From IMG/VR virus record IMGVR_UViG_3300019889_000001, positions 1 through 64,000 of that record: a DNA stretch of 64,000 nucleotides; one strand, written 5' to 3'. The DNA comes from a virus. Positions 22,796 through 31,104 of the stretch are shown piece by piece. The stretch's first letter is position 1. Each line of letters starts with the position of its first letter. A program made the position numbers and the translations under genes. Below the pieces are notes generated by a model. That model was not told the origin of the DNA. It searched no databases and saw nothing but the letters and a program-made list of their open reading frames with translations.

Positions 22796-22824
22796 TTGTC
22801 GTGTCGTCCCTGACATGCTAGGCT
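22796..22824 (+). promoter_or_regulatory. promoter TTGTCG-N17-TAGGCT, leaderless
   Basis: TTGTCG (22796-22801), 17-bp spacer, TAGGCT (22819-22824), 7 nt, GTG 22832. The -10 is inside TGACATGCTAGG, a 12-mer that recurs with one change at 35224 and 61413 on the minus strand, so it may also be an operator. Confidence 0.75.
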
Positions 22825-22831
22825 AGCGTCC

Positions 22832-22981
22832 GTGCAGTTCTCGGACGAGATGAGCCTCATGTTCGGCGGAACCGAGTGCGAGCTGGCGGTTGATGAGATC
22901 CGCCAGCTCGTGCTCGACGCCCGCACCCGCCTCCTCGAGGCGCATCCATTCTTCAACGACAACAACAAGGAGACTCAATGA
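22832..22981 (+). CDS. small leaderless ORF
   Basis: 49 aa: helical, acidic (MQFSDEMSLMFGG, then ECELAVDEIRQLVLDARTRLL). GTG start 7 nt after the -10 element; stops in ATGA overlap with the surface-protein gene, whose translation it may couple. Confidence 0.6.
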   Translation: MQFSDEMSLMFGGTECELAVDEIRQLVLDARTRLLEAHPFFNDNNKETQ

Positions 22982-24000
22982 AGACCCGCATATTTGCCGC
23001 CGCAGTTCTGGCGGCAAGTGCACTCACCATCGGCATCGCGCACGGCAACCCTGCCGCCGCCCACCACAACACAGTCAGTTGCCAATCACCCGGTGTCTGG
23101 CTCATCGAGAACTCGGAGTCCGACAAATCCGAGACGTTCGTCACAGACCAAGGTCACTCAGGCAGCATTCCGGGTGGAGAGTCCACGACGGTCGCCTACT
23201 CCGGCACGTCGCTGACGGTGACCGGCACCTGGAACAACGGCCAGAGCCAGTCCACGACCGGAACGGGCGATTGCACGGTTCCGACCGAAACGACTGACCC
23301 GCCCGTCGAGACAACCGAGCCTCCGGTGGAGACCACCGAACCTCCCGTTGAGACGACGGACCCGCCCGTCGAAACCACGGAACCTCCGGTGGAGACAACC
23401 GAGCCGCCCGTCGAGTCCACAGAACCCCCAGTGGAGACGACCATTCCGATCGACGCCAGTTTCGACATCGACGTCGAAGGCACCTGTTCGAACACGTTGA
23501 CCGTCACCATCGGCGGCGGACCTGCCGACCTGTACGCCTACGTCGTCGTCAACGGCACCCCGATCGAAGGTCCGCTCGGCACCTACGCCGAAGGCGTTCA
23601 CCAGACGAACGGATCACTCGATCAGGACGTGACGATCGTCTTGACGATCACCGCGACATTCGAAGACGGCACGGTCCTATCCGACACCGAGACGATCGTC
23701 GCCGACTGTGCACCCGACGTCACCACGACGACGGAGCCTCCGACCGTGACGACTGATCCACCCGTCGTCACGGTTCCACCCGTCGTCACGGTTCCGCCGG
23801 TCTGTGAACCGCTCGACGGCGAGCCGATCGATGGTGATGGCGACGGATTCGTACTCGACGGCACGACCGGTGTCCGACCGCTCCGCACCACCTGCGATCC
23901 GCCGACGACCGTCGCTGTGTCGCCCTCCGTGACGCCGACCACCGAGAAGGGGACCGGCGACACGTACACGAAGCCGCAGACGCTTCCGGCGACACGCTGA
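22978..24000 (+). CDS. secreted Thr/Pro-repeat surface protein
   Basis: 340 aa. Signal peptide KTRIFAAAVLAASALTIGIAHG with cleavage near AAAHH; a beta domain (residues 30-98); a stalk of eight 7-residue repeats PPVETT(E/D) (about 103-158); a second beta-sandwich-like domain; a second TTEPP/TVPPVV spacer; and a C-terminal KPQTLPATR. Built like a wall-anchored protein, but the anchor helix is missing in this frame and is encoded by the next ORF at +1. Probably exposed on the infected host's surface; a part in exclusion or host binding is inference. Confidence 0.75.
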   Translation: MKTRIFAAAVLAASALTIGIAHGNPAAAHHNTVSCQSPGVWLIENSESDKSETFVTDQGHSGSIPGGESTTVAYSGTSLTVTGTWNNGQSQSTTGTGDCTVPTETTDPPVETTEPPVETTEPPVETTDPPVETTEPPVETTEPPVESTEPPVETTIPIDASFDIDVEGTCSNTLTVTIGGGPADLYAYVVVNGTPIEGPLGTYAEGVHQTNGSLDQDVTIVLTITATFEDGTVLSDTETIVADCAPDVTTTTEPPTVTTDPPVVTVPPVVTVPPVCEPLDGEPIDGDGDGFVLDGTTGVRPLRTTCDPPTTVAVSPSVTPTTEKGTGDTYTKPQTLPATR

Positions 24001-24007
24001 GGTCGCT

Positions 24008-24103
24008 ATGACCTTGCTCATCATCGGAGTCGGCTGGCTCCTCGGAATCGTCCTGCTCGTCGCATTCTTTGCGGGGGCAGGACGGAACCGAGGCCGCCGA
24101 TGA
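24008..24103 (+). CDS. membrane-anchor ORF (hydrophobic span plus basic tail)
   Basis: 31 aa: TLLIIGVGWLLGIVLLVAFFAGAG then RNRGRR. This is exactly the tail expected after an LPxT sorting motif. The frame is open upstream across the LPAT codons of the 22978 gene, so a +1 shift could join them; as a separate gene it has its own ATG and an ATGA overlap with the next gene. Confidence 0.5.
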   Translation: MTLLIIGVGWLLGIVLLVAFFAGAGRNRGRR

Positions 24104-24321
24104 CCGACACTCCCACTCGGCGTCGGTCAGGACCACGTCCTCGGTTCGACGCCGAGACCCGGGCTGCCCGCAAAGCCGAACGCAACAAGCGGCATCCCCT
24201 CATCAATTCGAGCGCGCTCGCCTGGCTCGCCGACAACCACCCCAAGATCCACGCCCAAGCCAAGGCATTCGCCGAGGCACAAGTCCTCTCGGAGCGTGGC
24301 GCGCTCCCAGGCGACGACTGA
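24100..24321 (+). CDS. small basic hypothetical protein
   Basis: 73 aa. Arg/Lys-rich N-terminal half (TRRRSGPRPRFDAETRAARKAERNK in parts), then a short helical domain. Possibly DNA-binding. Confidence 0.5.
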   Translation: MTDTPTRRRSGPRPRFDAETRAARKAERNKRHPLINSSALAWLADNHPKIHAQAKAFAEAQVLSERGALPGDD

Positions 24322-24333
24322 ACAGGAGACAGC

Positions 24334-24639
24334 ATGTCCAGCACACCATCCAACCCGAGGCTCACCCCGCCGATCGTGGAGCCCCCGATCGCCGACGACC
24401 TTCCCGATGACTACGTCCCGTACGAGCCGAAAGAGTCGGTCCCGGCGGCCGACCCGCTCGACGAGATGGTCAACGTCTTGAAGACGAAGCGCGCGGCGGT
24501 CGCTGCCAGCATCGAGGAGGACATCCTCCACCGCGCCGAACTGATGACCCGGATCAACGAGGGCCGCGCCGAACTGAAGCGACTCGACCGGTTCATTGCC
24601 GCCGAGACACCGCGCGGTTCGAAGCCGAAGACGAAGTGA
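24334..24639 (+). CDS. hypothetical protein with coiled coil
   Basis: 101 aa. Pro-rich acidic first half, then a helix EEDILHRAELMTRINEGRAELKRLDRFIA (in parts) likely to form a coiled coil. ACAGGAGACAGC precedes the ATG. Confidence 0.5.
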   Translation: MSSTPSNPRLTPPIVEPPIADDLPDDYVPYEPKESVPAADPLDEMVNVLKTKRAAVAASIEEDILHRAELMTRINEGRAELKRLDRFIAAETPRGSKPKTK

Positions 24640-24643
24640 CCTG

Positions 24644-24922
24644 ATGACCGTGACCGGCTCGGATTTCCTGTGCCTCACCCCGGCGGGGGAACTCCGAGCC
24701 GGAGACGGCGTCTACTTCTTTCGCCCCGCCTATCCCCAGCGCGGCTGGCTGACTGCGACAGCATTGTCACCGAACGGCAAATGGGTGTATGCCCGAGATC
24801 GTAAAGGTATGGCCCGGGTCATCGAGATCGATTCGATTACCCGGATCGGTCCTGCGCCCACCCCGTATCGACAACGGGAAATCAAGCCACCACGGCGGTC
24901 CCGGAAAGGGCGGCGGCGATGA
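24644..24922 (+). CDS. small beta-rich hypothetical protein
   Basis: 92 aa. SDFLCLTPAGELRAGDGVYFF and a basic C-terminus (REIKPPRRSRKGRRR); SH3-like composition. Unknown. Confidence 0.5.
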   Translation: MTVTGSDFLCLTPAGELRAGDGVYFFRPAYPQRGWLTATALSPNGKWVYARDRKGMARVIEIDSITRIGPAPTPYRQREIKPPRRSRKGRRR

Positions 24923-25251
24923 CGAAGACGTACACCACTGAGGAAGCCTGCGAAATAGCGGGCCTTTCCGAACGGGTTGTCCGCTACTGGGTGAGTGTCG
25001 GAGCGGTTGTGCCGCTCGTTCCCCCTGCCGGCCAGGGCTCACACGTCCGGTGGACGCCAGACCAGGTTCATCTCCTCGGGATCATGCGTACCATTCGCGA
25101 TCACACGATCAACAGTCTCGACTTGCGGTTCGCGTTCAGCGCGACGACCGCAGGGGAGATCTGGAAGGCTCTCGTGAAGGGCGAGTCGTGGTCGTTCTCG
25201 ATCGATGTCGATTCGGCCGGTCATGTCACTCTCTTGTCGAGTGAGCGATGA
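24919..25251 (+). CDS. MerR-type helix-turn-helix protein
   Basis: 110 aa. YTTEEACEIAGLSERVVRYWVSVGAV is a MerR/HTH-17 winged-helix unit, and VRWTPDQVHLLGIMRTIRD continues it. The rest is short, without an effector domain, so it may act as an excisionase-like or simple regulator. Confidence 0.7.
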   Translation: MTKTYTTEEACEIAGLSERVVRYWVSVGAVVPLVPPAGQGSHVRWTPDQVHLLGIMRTIRDHTINSLDLRFAFSATTAGEIWKALVKGESWSFSIDVDSAGHVTLLSSER

Positions 25252-25562
25252 AACCGGCCCGGGAGACACAGAGGGCGTACCGCGCTCGAGTGCAAGCCAG
25301 CATCATTCGTGGTGAGGTTCCCCTCACCGACGAGCATCGTCGGGCCGCCGTTGTGATCGGCTCGACGAAATGGGCGAGCGTCCGTTCTGTCGCCACCGAG
25401 CTGGATGTCACGATCTCGAAGGCGTGGCTCCTCATCCTGAACCTGAAAGCCCACGGGGTCGTCCGGAGTGTTCCTCGTGACGTGAACGTCTTGGCGTTGG
25501 CCCCCGACATCACGATCATCGCCGGCGACGTCTGCCGTGCCATCCGCTTGGAGAATTCATGA
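25248..25562 (+). CDS. winged-helix-like protein
   Basis: 104 aa. SVRSVATELDVTISKAWLLILNLKAHGVV has the HTH spacing with a following wing; adjacent to the MerR-type gene. Unknown target. Confidence 0.55.
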   Translation: MKPARETQRAYRARVQASIIRGEVPLTDEHRRAAVVIGSTKWASVRSVATELDVTISKAWLLILNLKAHGVVRSVPRDVNVLALAPDITIIAGDVCRAIRLENS

Positions 25563-26176
25563 CCTACGACCGATCACAGATCGCCGCGATCGATACCGAG
25601 ACTTTAGGACTGGACCCTGATTACCATCCCCTCTGGGAGGTCGCAGTCATCGTCGACGGCGTCGAACACCAATGGTTCCAGAAGGTTGGGTTGCGCGCCC
25701 AGCTGCAGGCCGACCCATACGCAGTCGAACTCGGCGGATTCAACGAACGCTACGACCCCGACATCGCGCTCGACCCGCATGACTCCGTACGACGCTTCAA
25801 CGAACTCGTCACCGGACGACATCTCGTCGGCGCCTGCCCCTGGTTCGACTCAGAACGGATGCATCGCACCCATCGCATGTCGCTCCCCGCCTACAACGGT
25901 GAAACCGTCGCCGAACAGATGGAAGCACGCCGCACGCCGTGGCATTACCACCTCATCGACGTCGAAGCTCTCGCCATCGGCTACCTGTGCGGATTGCAAC
26001 AGGGATCAGACGACTACTACGAGACCCGGCAGTTCGCGACCTTGCCATGGAAGTCGACCGAGCTGTCACTCGCCCTCTACGTCGACCCCGAGCAGTTCTT
26101 GCCGAAACACACGGCGCTCGCGGACGCACGCTGGGCCCTCGCTATGTGGGAAGCCATGATGGGAGATCCGGCATGA
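25559..26176 (+). CDS. DnaQ-like 3'-5' exonuclease (DEDDh)
   Basis: 205 aa. IAAIDTETLGLDP supplies D12 and E14, and HTALADARWALAMWE gives H184 and D189 of the DEDDh set; ExoIII aspartate likely in GACPWFDSE. RNase H-like exonucleases of this type trim DNA or RNA ends. No polymerase is nearby, so it is not an obvious proofreading subunit. Confidence 0.8.
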   Translation: MTYDRSQIAAIDTETLGLDPDYHPLWEVAVIVDGVEHQWFQKVGLRAQLQADPYAVELGGFNERYDPDIALDPHDSVRRFNELVTGRHLVGACPWFDSERMHRTHRMSLPAYNGETVAEQMEARRTPWHYHLIDVEALAIGYLCGLQQGSDDYYETRQFATLPWKSTELSLALYVDPEQFLPKHTALADARWALAMWEAMMGDPA

Positions 26177-26703
26177 CTGCCCGATCCGTTCACAGGAACG
26201 CCGAACTGGAAGTCATTCGGGCCGCTCGGGACCTGATGAACACCAACCCGAACGCCGAGGAGCTTGACCCGTCCGATGGGACGGCGATCATCCAACGCCT
26301 TGCGCTGCGTGAACTGATTCGAAGGTTCGCAGCGCTCGACGCTCTCCCCCTGCCCGATCCTGACGCAGCCCGCTCGAGCCGTGGCGCGCCGCTCACATCG
26401 CAGAACGCCGCGGCCTACGTCCGTGGCCCTCGAGCTGCGTCCCTGTCCGGCCGGATCGTGCGCCGACTGTACAATTCCGGCTTTGGGATGACCGTCGAGG
26501 AACTGTGTGACAGCCTCGATCGCAAGCACCAGTCGACAAGCGCTCGAGTTCATGACCTCAAAGAAACAGGATGGATCACCGGCAGTGATGACGACACCCG
26601 CATTACGCGCTCTGGTTCCCCCGCCATCATCTGGCAGTTGTCAGACGCGGCCCGTTACCAGCTGACAGCCGCCAAGCTCGAGCACCGAGAGAGGGTGATC
26701 TGA
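26173..26703 (+). CDS. winged-helix DNA-binding protein
   Basis: 176 aa. Helical N-terminus; C-terminal SGFGMTVEELCDSLDRKHQSTSARVHDLKETGWI (in parts) is a winged HTH of the kind found in phage and MarR-like proteins. Coupled by ATGA to the exonuclease gene. Confidence 0.6.
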   Translation: MTARSVHRNAELEVIRAARDLMNTNPNAEELDPSDGTAIIQRLALRELIRRFAALDALPLPDPDAARSSRGAPLTSQNAAAYVRGPRAASLSGRIVRRLYNSGFGMTVEELCDSLDRKHQSTSARVHDLKETGWITGSDDDTRITRSGSPAIIWQLSDAARYQLTAAKLEHRERVI

Positions 26704-26870
26704 TGAAGTCCATGACTGTCGAGGTTGTCTGCCACGTCTGTGGAAAGCGTCTCCGAGGCACCGAGCGGGCCGCCGGAGGTTTCGAGGTCCGCAACCACAA
26801 GGGTCTCAGCGGACGTCCTTGCCTTGGCGCACGTCTGTTGGTTCATCGGAAGGTGGCTCGTCGTGGTTGA
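26703..26870 (+). CDS. small zinc-type protein
   Basis: 55 aa. VVCHVCGKRLRGTERAAGG with basic remainder; one CxxC plus a later Cys. TGATG at its start and overlap with the next gene at its end. Confidence 0.5.
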   Translation: MKSMTVEVVCHVCGKRLRGTERAAGGFEVRNHKGLSGRPCLGARLLVHRKVARRG

Positions 26871-27624
26871 ACGAACCCCACCGACCAACGCCGAGATCGT
26901 CGACGTGTTGCGTCTGGCGATTGTTGCGGCCGGCGAAATGTCGGATCTGCCGTCGTGGCGTGGCCGTCTGGCCGCGTTGATCCCGGAGGTCGTCGCCACG
27001 ATCTCTGAAGGCTCCCGCGAGTACCGCCAGGTCCACGACATGATGACCGCCGTCGTCCTGTCCGCCGAGTTCCTCGGCTTCGAACTCCAGGACCGCTCGC
27101 ACCGCTGCAAGGTGGTGATCATGGCCGACTATTCGAAGAAGGGTGAGCCCGAGCATGTCTGGTCGGAACGGACCGACACGAAACTCGGCGCCGCTCAGCT
27201 CGCCATCTTGAAGACCTTGAAGAAGGGCAACAAGGTGCTCGTGTGGAAATCCACTGAGAAAATTGATGACGAACGGAAAGTTCGAATGCTCAATCACATC
27301 GCGCGACTTGATGCTACTACGCCGGTCCCGCAAGCGTCCCCGGCGCCCCAAACACCATCGCCCCAGCCAGAGTCCGCTCCCCCAGCGGAGACTCGGCCGG
27401 CGGAATCCCCGACCGGAACCGCCCCGGTCGGGGAGCAATCTTCCAACATCCCGCCACCCGACCTACACGAAGCGCTCGAGCGCCTGTCGGGCAAGGAGCG
27501 GGTCGCGGTGATCCGCTGGGCGAAGGAGCAAGGCATCGCCAACGTGTATGGCGCCGACCTACTCCCCGAACAGACCAACTCGATCCTCTCCTACATGGAG
27601 CTGATGAAACAGGGGATGACGTGA
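26863..27624 (+). CDS. 253-aa hypothetical protein
   Basis: Not recognised. N-terminal helical domain (NAEIVDVLRLAIVAAGEMSD...), a central basic segment (ADYSKKGEPEHVWSERTDTKLGAAQL in parts) and KGNKVLVWKSTEKIDDERK, a Pro/Ala linker (residues 160-200) and a C-terminal helical domain. The build, two small domains with a disordered linker next to an exonuclease, suggests a DNA-metabolism accessory protein. GTG 26863 fits the 8-nt overlap. Confidence 0.5.
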   Translation: MVERTPPTNAEIVDVLRLAIVAAGEMSDLPSWRGRLAALIPEVVATISEGSREYRQVHDMMTAVVLSAEFLGFELQDRSHRCKVVIMADYSKKGEPEHVWSERTDTKLGAAQLAILKTLKKGNKVLVWKSTEKIDDERKVRMLNHIARLDATTPVPQASPAPQTPSPQPESAPPAETRPAESPTGTAPVGEQSSNIPPPDLHEALERLSGKERVAVIRWAKEQGIANVYGADLLPEQTNSILSYMELMKQGMT

Positions 27625-27809
27625 GACGTCTCGACACACGTCGGAAGGCACGGCTCACCGTGTACGAGCCTGACACGATCGTCATGGCAGCCAACAAGAC
27701 CACCGGGGAGATCTTCGAAGGCCCGTTCCATCGGGTCGTCAACCACATCACCATCGGGTTGATGTGCGGCAACACCTGGAAGATCAAGACACGAGAGGGA
27801 CCATCATGA
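27621..27809 (+). CDS. small hypothetical protein
   Basis: 62 aa, unknown; basic beginning (RRLDTRRKARLTVYEPD) and beta-rich body. GTG start. Confidence 0.5.
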   Translation: MRRLDTRRKARLTVYEPDTIVMAANKTTGEIFEGPFHRVVNHITIGLMCGNTWKIKTREGPS

Positions 27810-28069
27810 ACCGAGTCATCGACGCCACTTTCGCTGTCGTCATCGTCGGCAGTCTGACTGCCGCCGGGGTGACAGCTGGCGCGGCGCTTGCTGGCGAAGA
27901 CAACGAGATCGACACCGAGGTGTACAGCTTCGACGCCGGCAGTCACGTCGCTCGGGTGTGGGCGTTCTGTTTCGGTGGCAACGGCATCTACATGGTCGGA
28001 GACACCGACCAGTTCCAAGTCCTTCAAAGCGACGAGGAATGCAACGAGGGAGGGGTGCTCGATGGCTGA
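27806..28069 (+). CDS. exported or membrane-anchored small protein
   Basis: 87 aa. TFAVVIVGSLTAAGVTAGAALAG is a signal or anchor, and the remainder has two cysteines (AFCFGG, EECNEG). Unknown. Confidence 0.55.
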   Translation: MNRVIDATFAVVIVGSLTAAGVTAGAALAGEDNEIDTEVYSFDAGSHVARVWAFCFGGNGIYMVGDTDQFQVLQSDEECNEGGVLDG

Positions 28070-28424
28070 GCCGCATTGCGTGCCTGTCGTCGGCATGTCG
28101 TTCGTACCGGGATACCCGGATTTCGTTCACACTTTGCGTGAACTCGTCGACGGCCTCACCTGGCAGGACGAACCGATCCCAGTCGTGTTCGTCCGCAACC
28201 CGGACAACGAACACGACGCCAACGCAGTCCAGGTTCATGTTCCGGCGCTCGGGATCATGATCGGACATGTCTCCCGTCAGATTGCCGCCCGCCTCGCCCC
28301 CAGTCTCGACGAAGGGGTCGTGTTCGCGGCGTCGGTCGACAGAGTCCGCGTCGATCCCGATCATCCGGAGAATCCGGGTGTCGACATCAAGTTTCAACGA
28401 GAGGAACAGGAGACATCAATATGA
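28062..28424 (+). CDS. HIRAN-domain protein
   Basis: 120 aa. VVGMSFVPGYPDFVHTLRE, then VVFVRNPDNEHDANAVQV and IGHVSRQIAARLAP follow the HIRAN order; in HLTF-type helicases this domain grips 3' DNA ends. Stand-alone copies occur in phages and may recognise stalled or damaged DNA. Confidence 0.75.
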   Translation: MAEPHCVPVVGMSFVPGYPDFVHTLRELVDGLTWQDEPIPVVFVRNPDNEHDANAVQVHVPALGIMIGHVSRQIAARLAPSLDEGVVFAASVDRVRVDPDHPENPGVDIKFQREEQETSI

Positions 28425-29005
28425 ATGTCGGAACTCCTTGCTCAGTCCCGAGCTGCGATCGAAGAGTCACGCAGCTCGCCGAGGTCACAACGGATCTCAT
28501 GATCTCCGTTGACATCATCGACGACATCATCAACGAAGCCGACTCACACAACGTCGACCAGGCCATCGTTCTGCGCAAAACGTTGATGGATGTCATCGAA
28601 AAGGCCCGGGAAGGCATCGTCGCCCTCGACGTGCACCTGCTGTCCGTGCTCGAGGCGCCCATCCAGTACCAGGGGTGGGCGTTCGAACGTCGGCGCAAAT
28701 CTGAGTCGAAGCGGTACAACCACAAGCTGGTCGCCGCCCAGGTCCCTGGCGTCGCAGTGCAACGCACCGCGGACCCCGATACCGGAGAGATGGCTCCGGA
28801 GGAGCGCATCCACCGCGAGATCGTCGACGTCATGCTGAGCCTCTACACGTCGGGGGAACCTGATTCGTCATCGACGTCGGTGAAGGTGACGCAGCTCGAC
28901 CGGTACGGCATCAGCCGTGACGGCATCGTGTCGAAAGTTCCAGGCGAACGGTACATCAACGCCTTTCCGTTGATGGCCGGCGACCAGTCCGCAAGGGAGG
29001 CATGA
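28421..29005 (+). CDS. 194-aa hypothetical protein
   Basis: Unknown. Long helical central region (residues 20-75) that may dimerise, then a basic segment (ERRRKSESKRYNHKLV) and acidic C-terminal part. Lies next to the HIRAN gene. Confidence 0.5.
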   Translation: MNVGTPCSVPSCDRRVTQLAEVTTDLMISVDIIDDIINEADSHNVDQAIVLRKTLMDVIEKAREGIVALDVHLLSVLEAPIQYQGWAFERRRKSESKRYNHKLVAAQVPGVAVQRTADPDTGEMAPEERIHREIVDVMLSLYTSGEPDSSSTSVKVTQLDRYGISRDGIVSKVPGERYINAFPLMAGDQSAREA

Positions 29006-29616
29006 TGTGCCGAGTCAATGACGATTTCGATTGGATAGTGGAAGCCACCAATCCGGAGGCCGTGTCGGAAACTGACGAGCACTGCGAGGACTGCGGCCGG
29101 AAGATTCCCGTCGGTGAACCACACACCGTGTTCACGGCAATGGTCGACGAGGTCGAGCGCGAGCAGTCCCCGCTCGTGTTCGTCGCTCAACATCCGAAGC
29201 CGGGCCAGACCTATTTCGACGAGAGCAGGCCCTTCATCAGACTGCCGGACTTCTACGAAGATCCGCTGACCGACAACGCATTCGAAGCGCTCGGGTTCAT
29301 CACCGACGAGGTCAGCGAATACGACCTCGTACCTCACGAACCGCAGTACCACATCTCGTGCAACCACTGTCGGGCTGCGAACATCTGGCTCGAGAAGGTC
29401 TGCGACCAGACCACTGTGCTCATCACCGTCGAAGACCTCGCCTCGCATTGGGATGACTACACACCGGAGCAGCTCGGCGCGTCGTTCAGGATTCTCTACA
29501 ACCTGAGCCGTCAGCAGTGGCGGTCCGGGACGAGACTCGTCTCCGTGAAAGAGGTGGCCGTGCTGGCCGAAACAGCAGCCGAGTTCGCTCTCGCGGGGAA
29601 CCTCGTCCATGACTGA
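29002..29616 (+). CDS. 204-aa hypothetical protein with zinc pairs
   Basis: CEDCGRKIPVGEPH near residue 30 and CNHC near residue 117 probably share a zinc ion; helical C-terminal half. ATGATG gives two starts 3 nt apart. Unknown. Confidence 0.55.
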   Translation: MMCRVNDDFDWIVEATNPEAVSETDEHCEDCGRKIPVGEPHTVFTAMVDEVEREQSPLVFVAQHPKPGQTYFDESRPFIRLPDFYEDPLTDNAFEALGFITDEVSEYDLVPHEPQYHISCNHCRAANIWLEKVCDQTTVLITVEDLASHWDDYTPEQLGASFRILYNLSRQQWRSGTRLVSVKEVAVLAETAAEFALAGNLVHD

Positions 29617-30007
29617 GGAACCGGCCTACATCCTTCCCGCCGAATACGTCGGCGAAGCACGCCATGATGATGACGGCTGGTTGACCATCGGTCTACCAGA
29701 CGACAAGGGCGAAGGTGTCGTGCGACTCCAGTTGACGAAACCTGGCCTGGTCGGATGGTGGAACACTGGCAGCGTCGGTGTCTATGTACGGCGCGTCTCG
29801 GATGATCTCAGCATCGTCGAAATCGCGATCGCCCGTCACGACGGCCTCGCTCAGGAAGAACTGGACGCCGAAAACGACGAAGCCCAAAGATATCCGCTCG
29901 GGCCGAAGGAGTATTGGCGCACGAAGAGTGTCGGCCACTACACCTACGGCGAAGACGGTCACCTGATGACCGATGACGAGTTCGAGCAGGATTGGCACGA
30001 CGGATGA
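29609..30007 (+). CDS. hypothetical protein
   Basis: 132 aa, unknown; beta-rich first half, acidic C-terminus (LMTDDEFEQDWHDG). Confidence 0.5.
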   Translation: MTEEPAYILPAEYVGEARHDDDGWLTIGLPDDKGEGVVRLQLTKPGLVGWWNTGSVGVYVRRVSDDLSIVEIAIARHDGLAQEELDAENDEAQRYPLGPKEYWRTKSVGHYTYGEDGHLMTDDEFEQDWHDG

Positions 30008-30444
30008 TCGTGGGACTCATCAATGAATGGGCTCGTCGCATCTTCGTCCGCCGGCCAGCCGACAGCCGCACCGACGAACAGGTCATGAGCGTCTGGATCT
30101 CACCGTCGCGTCCTCGTTGGGATTACGTGTCGGAAACCGGTCCGTACCGGCTGATCCGACTCGACCGGTTCGAGAGCCCGGTGTACTGGCTCGAAACCTA
30201 CGACAAGATCGCCGACGCCATCTTGGAGTTCGACCGGTTCAACCAGCCGCGGCCCAACCAGATGTGCCTACTCGTCGACGGACGCGACCAGACGATTCTC
30301 GGCTGGAACGACCAGGACGACGATGATGCAGACTTCCGGTACGCGATTTTTGGGTGCAAGTTCGGCTTCGACCTGCTTGCAGTAATCAACCCGATCGACT
30401 CCGCTTTGTGGGAGTCGATCGCTCAACGAGAGGAACGACCTTGA
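30004..30444 (+). CDS. hypothetical protein
   Basis: 146 aa, unknown. Alpha/beta with aromatic-rich segments (YRLIRLDRFESPVYWLETYDK) and a hydrophobic strand near the end. Confidence 0.5.
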   Translation: MIVGLINEWARRIFVRRPADSRTDEQVMSVWISPSRPRWDYVSETGPYRLIRLDRFESPVYWLETYDKIADAILEFDRFNQPRPNQMCLLVDGRDQTILGWNDQDDDDADFRYAIFGCKFGFDLLAVINPIDSALWESIAQREERP

Positions 30445-30656
30445 ACGTTCGCGAAAGCACATTGGGGGCCGTCAACCGGTACCGCATGTTGACCGGGAAA
30501 TGGCCGACCCGCGACGCCCTGTACCGGGTGTTGCCCGACCGGGTCAAAACCAAGATCGACGGAAGGCTCGACGCCCTCGAGCAGCAGGGGCTCATCGAAA
30601 TCCAGCGGGGGCGGATCGTCGCCTCCGTCATGGTCGCTGAGCGGGAGACGTTATGA
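30441..30656 (+). CDS. small winged-helix-like protein
   Basis: 71 aa. TTG start in a TTGA overlap. LGAVNRYRMLTGKWPTRDALYRVL and LEQQGLIEIQRGRIVA look like a compact winged HTH. Confidence 0.5.
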   Translation: MNVRESTLGAVNRYRMLTGKWPTRDALYRVLPDRVKTKIDGRLDALEQQGLIEIQRGRIVASVMVAERETL

Positions 30657-30868
30657 GTGACGAGCCCCAGCCCTACGAATGGCTGGTTCCGGAGCCACCC
30701 AGGGAACCGGATCTTCTGCCTATGGCTCGTCTCGAGGAGACGAGGGCTGAGATCTCGATGCCGGCGCTGTCCATCTACGTCGAAGTCGTCGAGCTGTTGC
30801 GCGAGTTCTCCGGCGACGAGGCTCGACTCTTCGAATTCGTGGGCAAACTCAAGGATTTACTCCGATGA
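30653..30868 (+). CDS. small acidic hypothetical protein
   Basis: 71 aa; Pro-rich start and one long C-terminal helix (VEVVELLREFSGDEARLFEFVG). Unknown. Confidence 0.5.
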   Translation: MSDEPQPYEWLVPEPPREPDLLPMARLEETRAEISMPALSIYVEVVELLREFSGDEARLFEFVGKLKDLLR

Positions 30869-31104
30869 GCTTCCAGCGCATCGAGCAGGAGTTCCCCGTC
30901 GGTGACGTCCGTGTCCAGGCGGCGAAGGCAGCCCGCGAACTGATCGAGGCCGCCCGTCGGGAACCAGACATCAAGGAGATGATCGCCGCGGTGTGTGCCC
31001 GTACGGGACATGCCAGCATCATCGATCTGGCCGCCGCGGAACCGGCCGACGTGATCATCCTCGCTGAGGAAGTTCTCAGCCTCGCCGAACAGGATTTTGA
31101 GTGA
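30865..31104 (+). CDS. small helical hypothetical protein
   Basis: 79 aa, almost entirely helical (VRVQAAKAARELIEAARRE), unknown. Confidence 0.5.
   Translation: MSFQRIEQEFPVGDVRVQAAKAARELIEAARREPDIKEMIAAVCARTGHASIIDLAAAEPADVIILAEEVLSLAEQDFE

Noticed and set aside
22978-23460. CRISPR-like array from regular repeats near 23290
   Set aside because: The 21-nt periodicity is the PPVETT coding repeat of the surface protein; no spacers.
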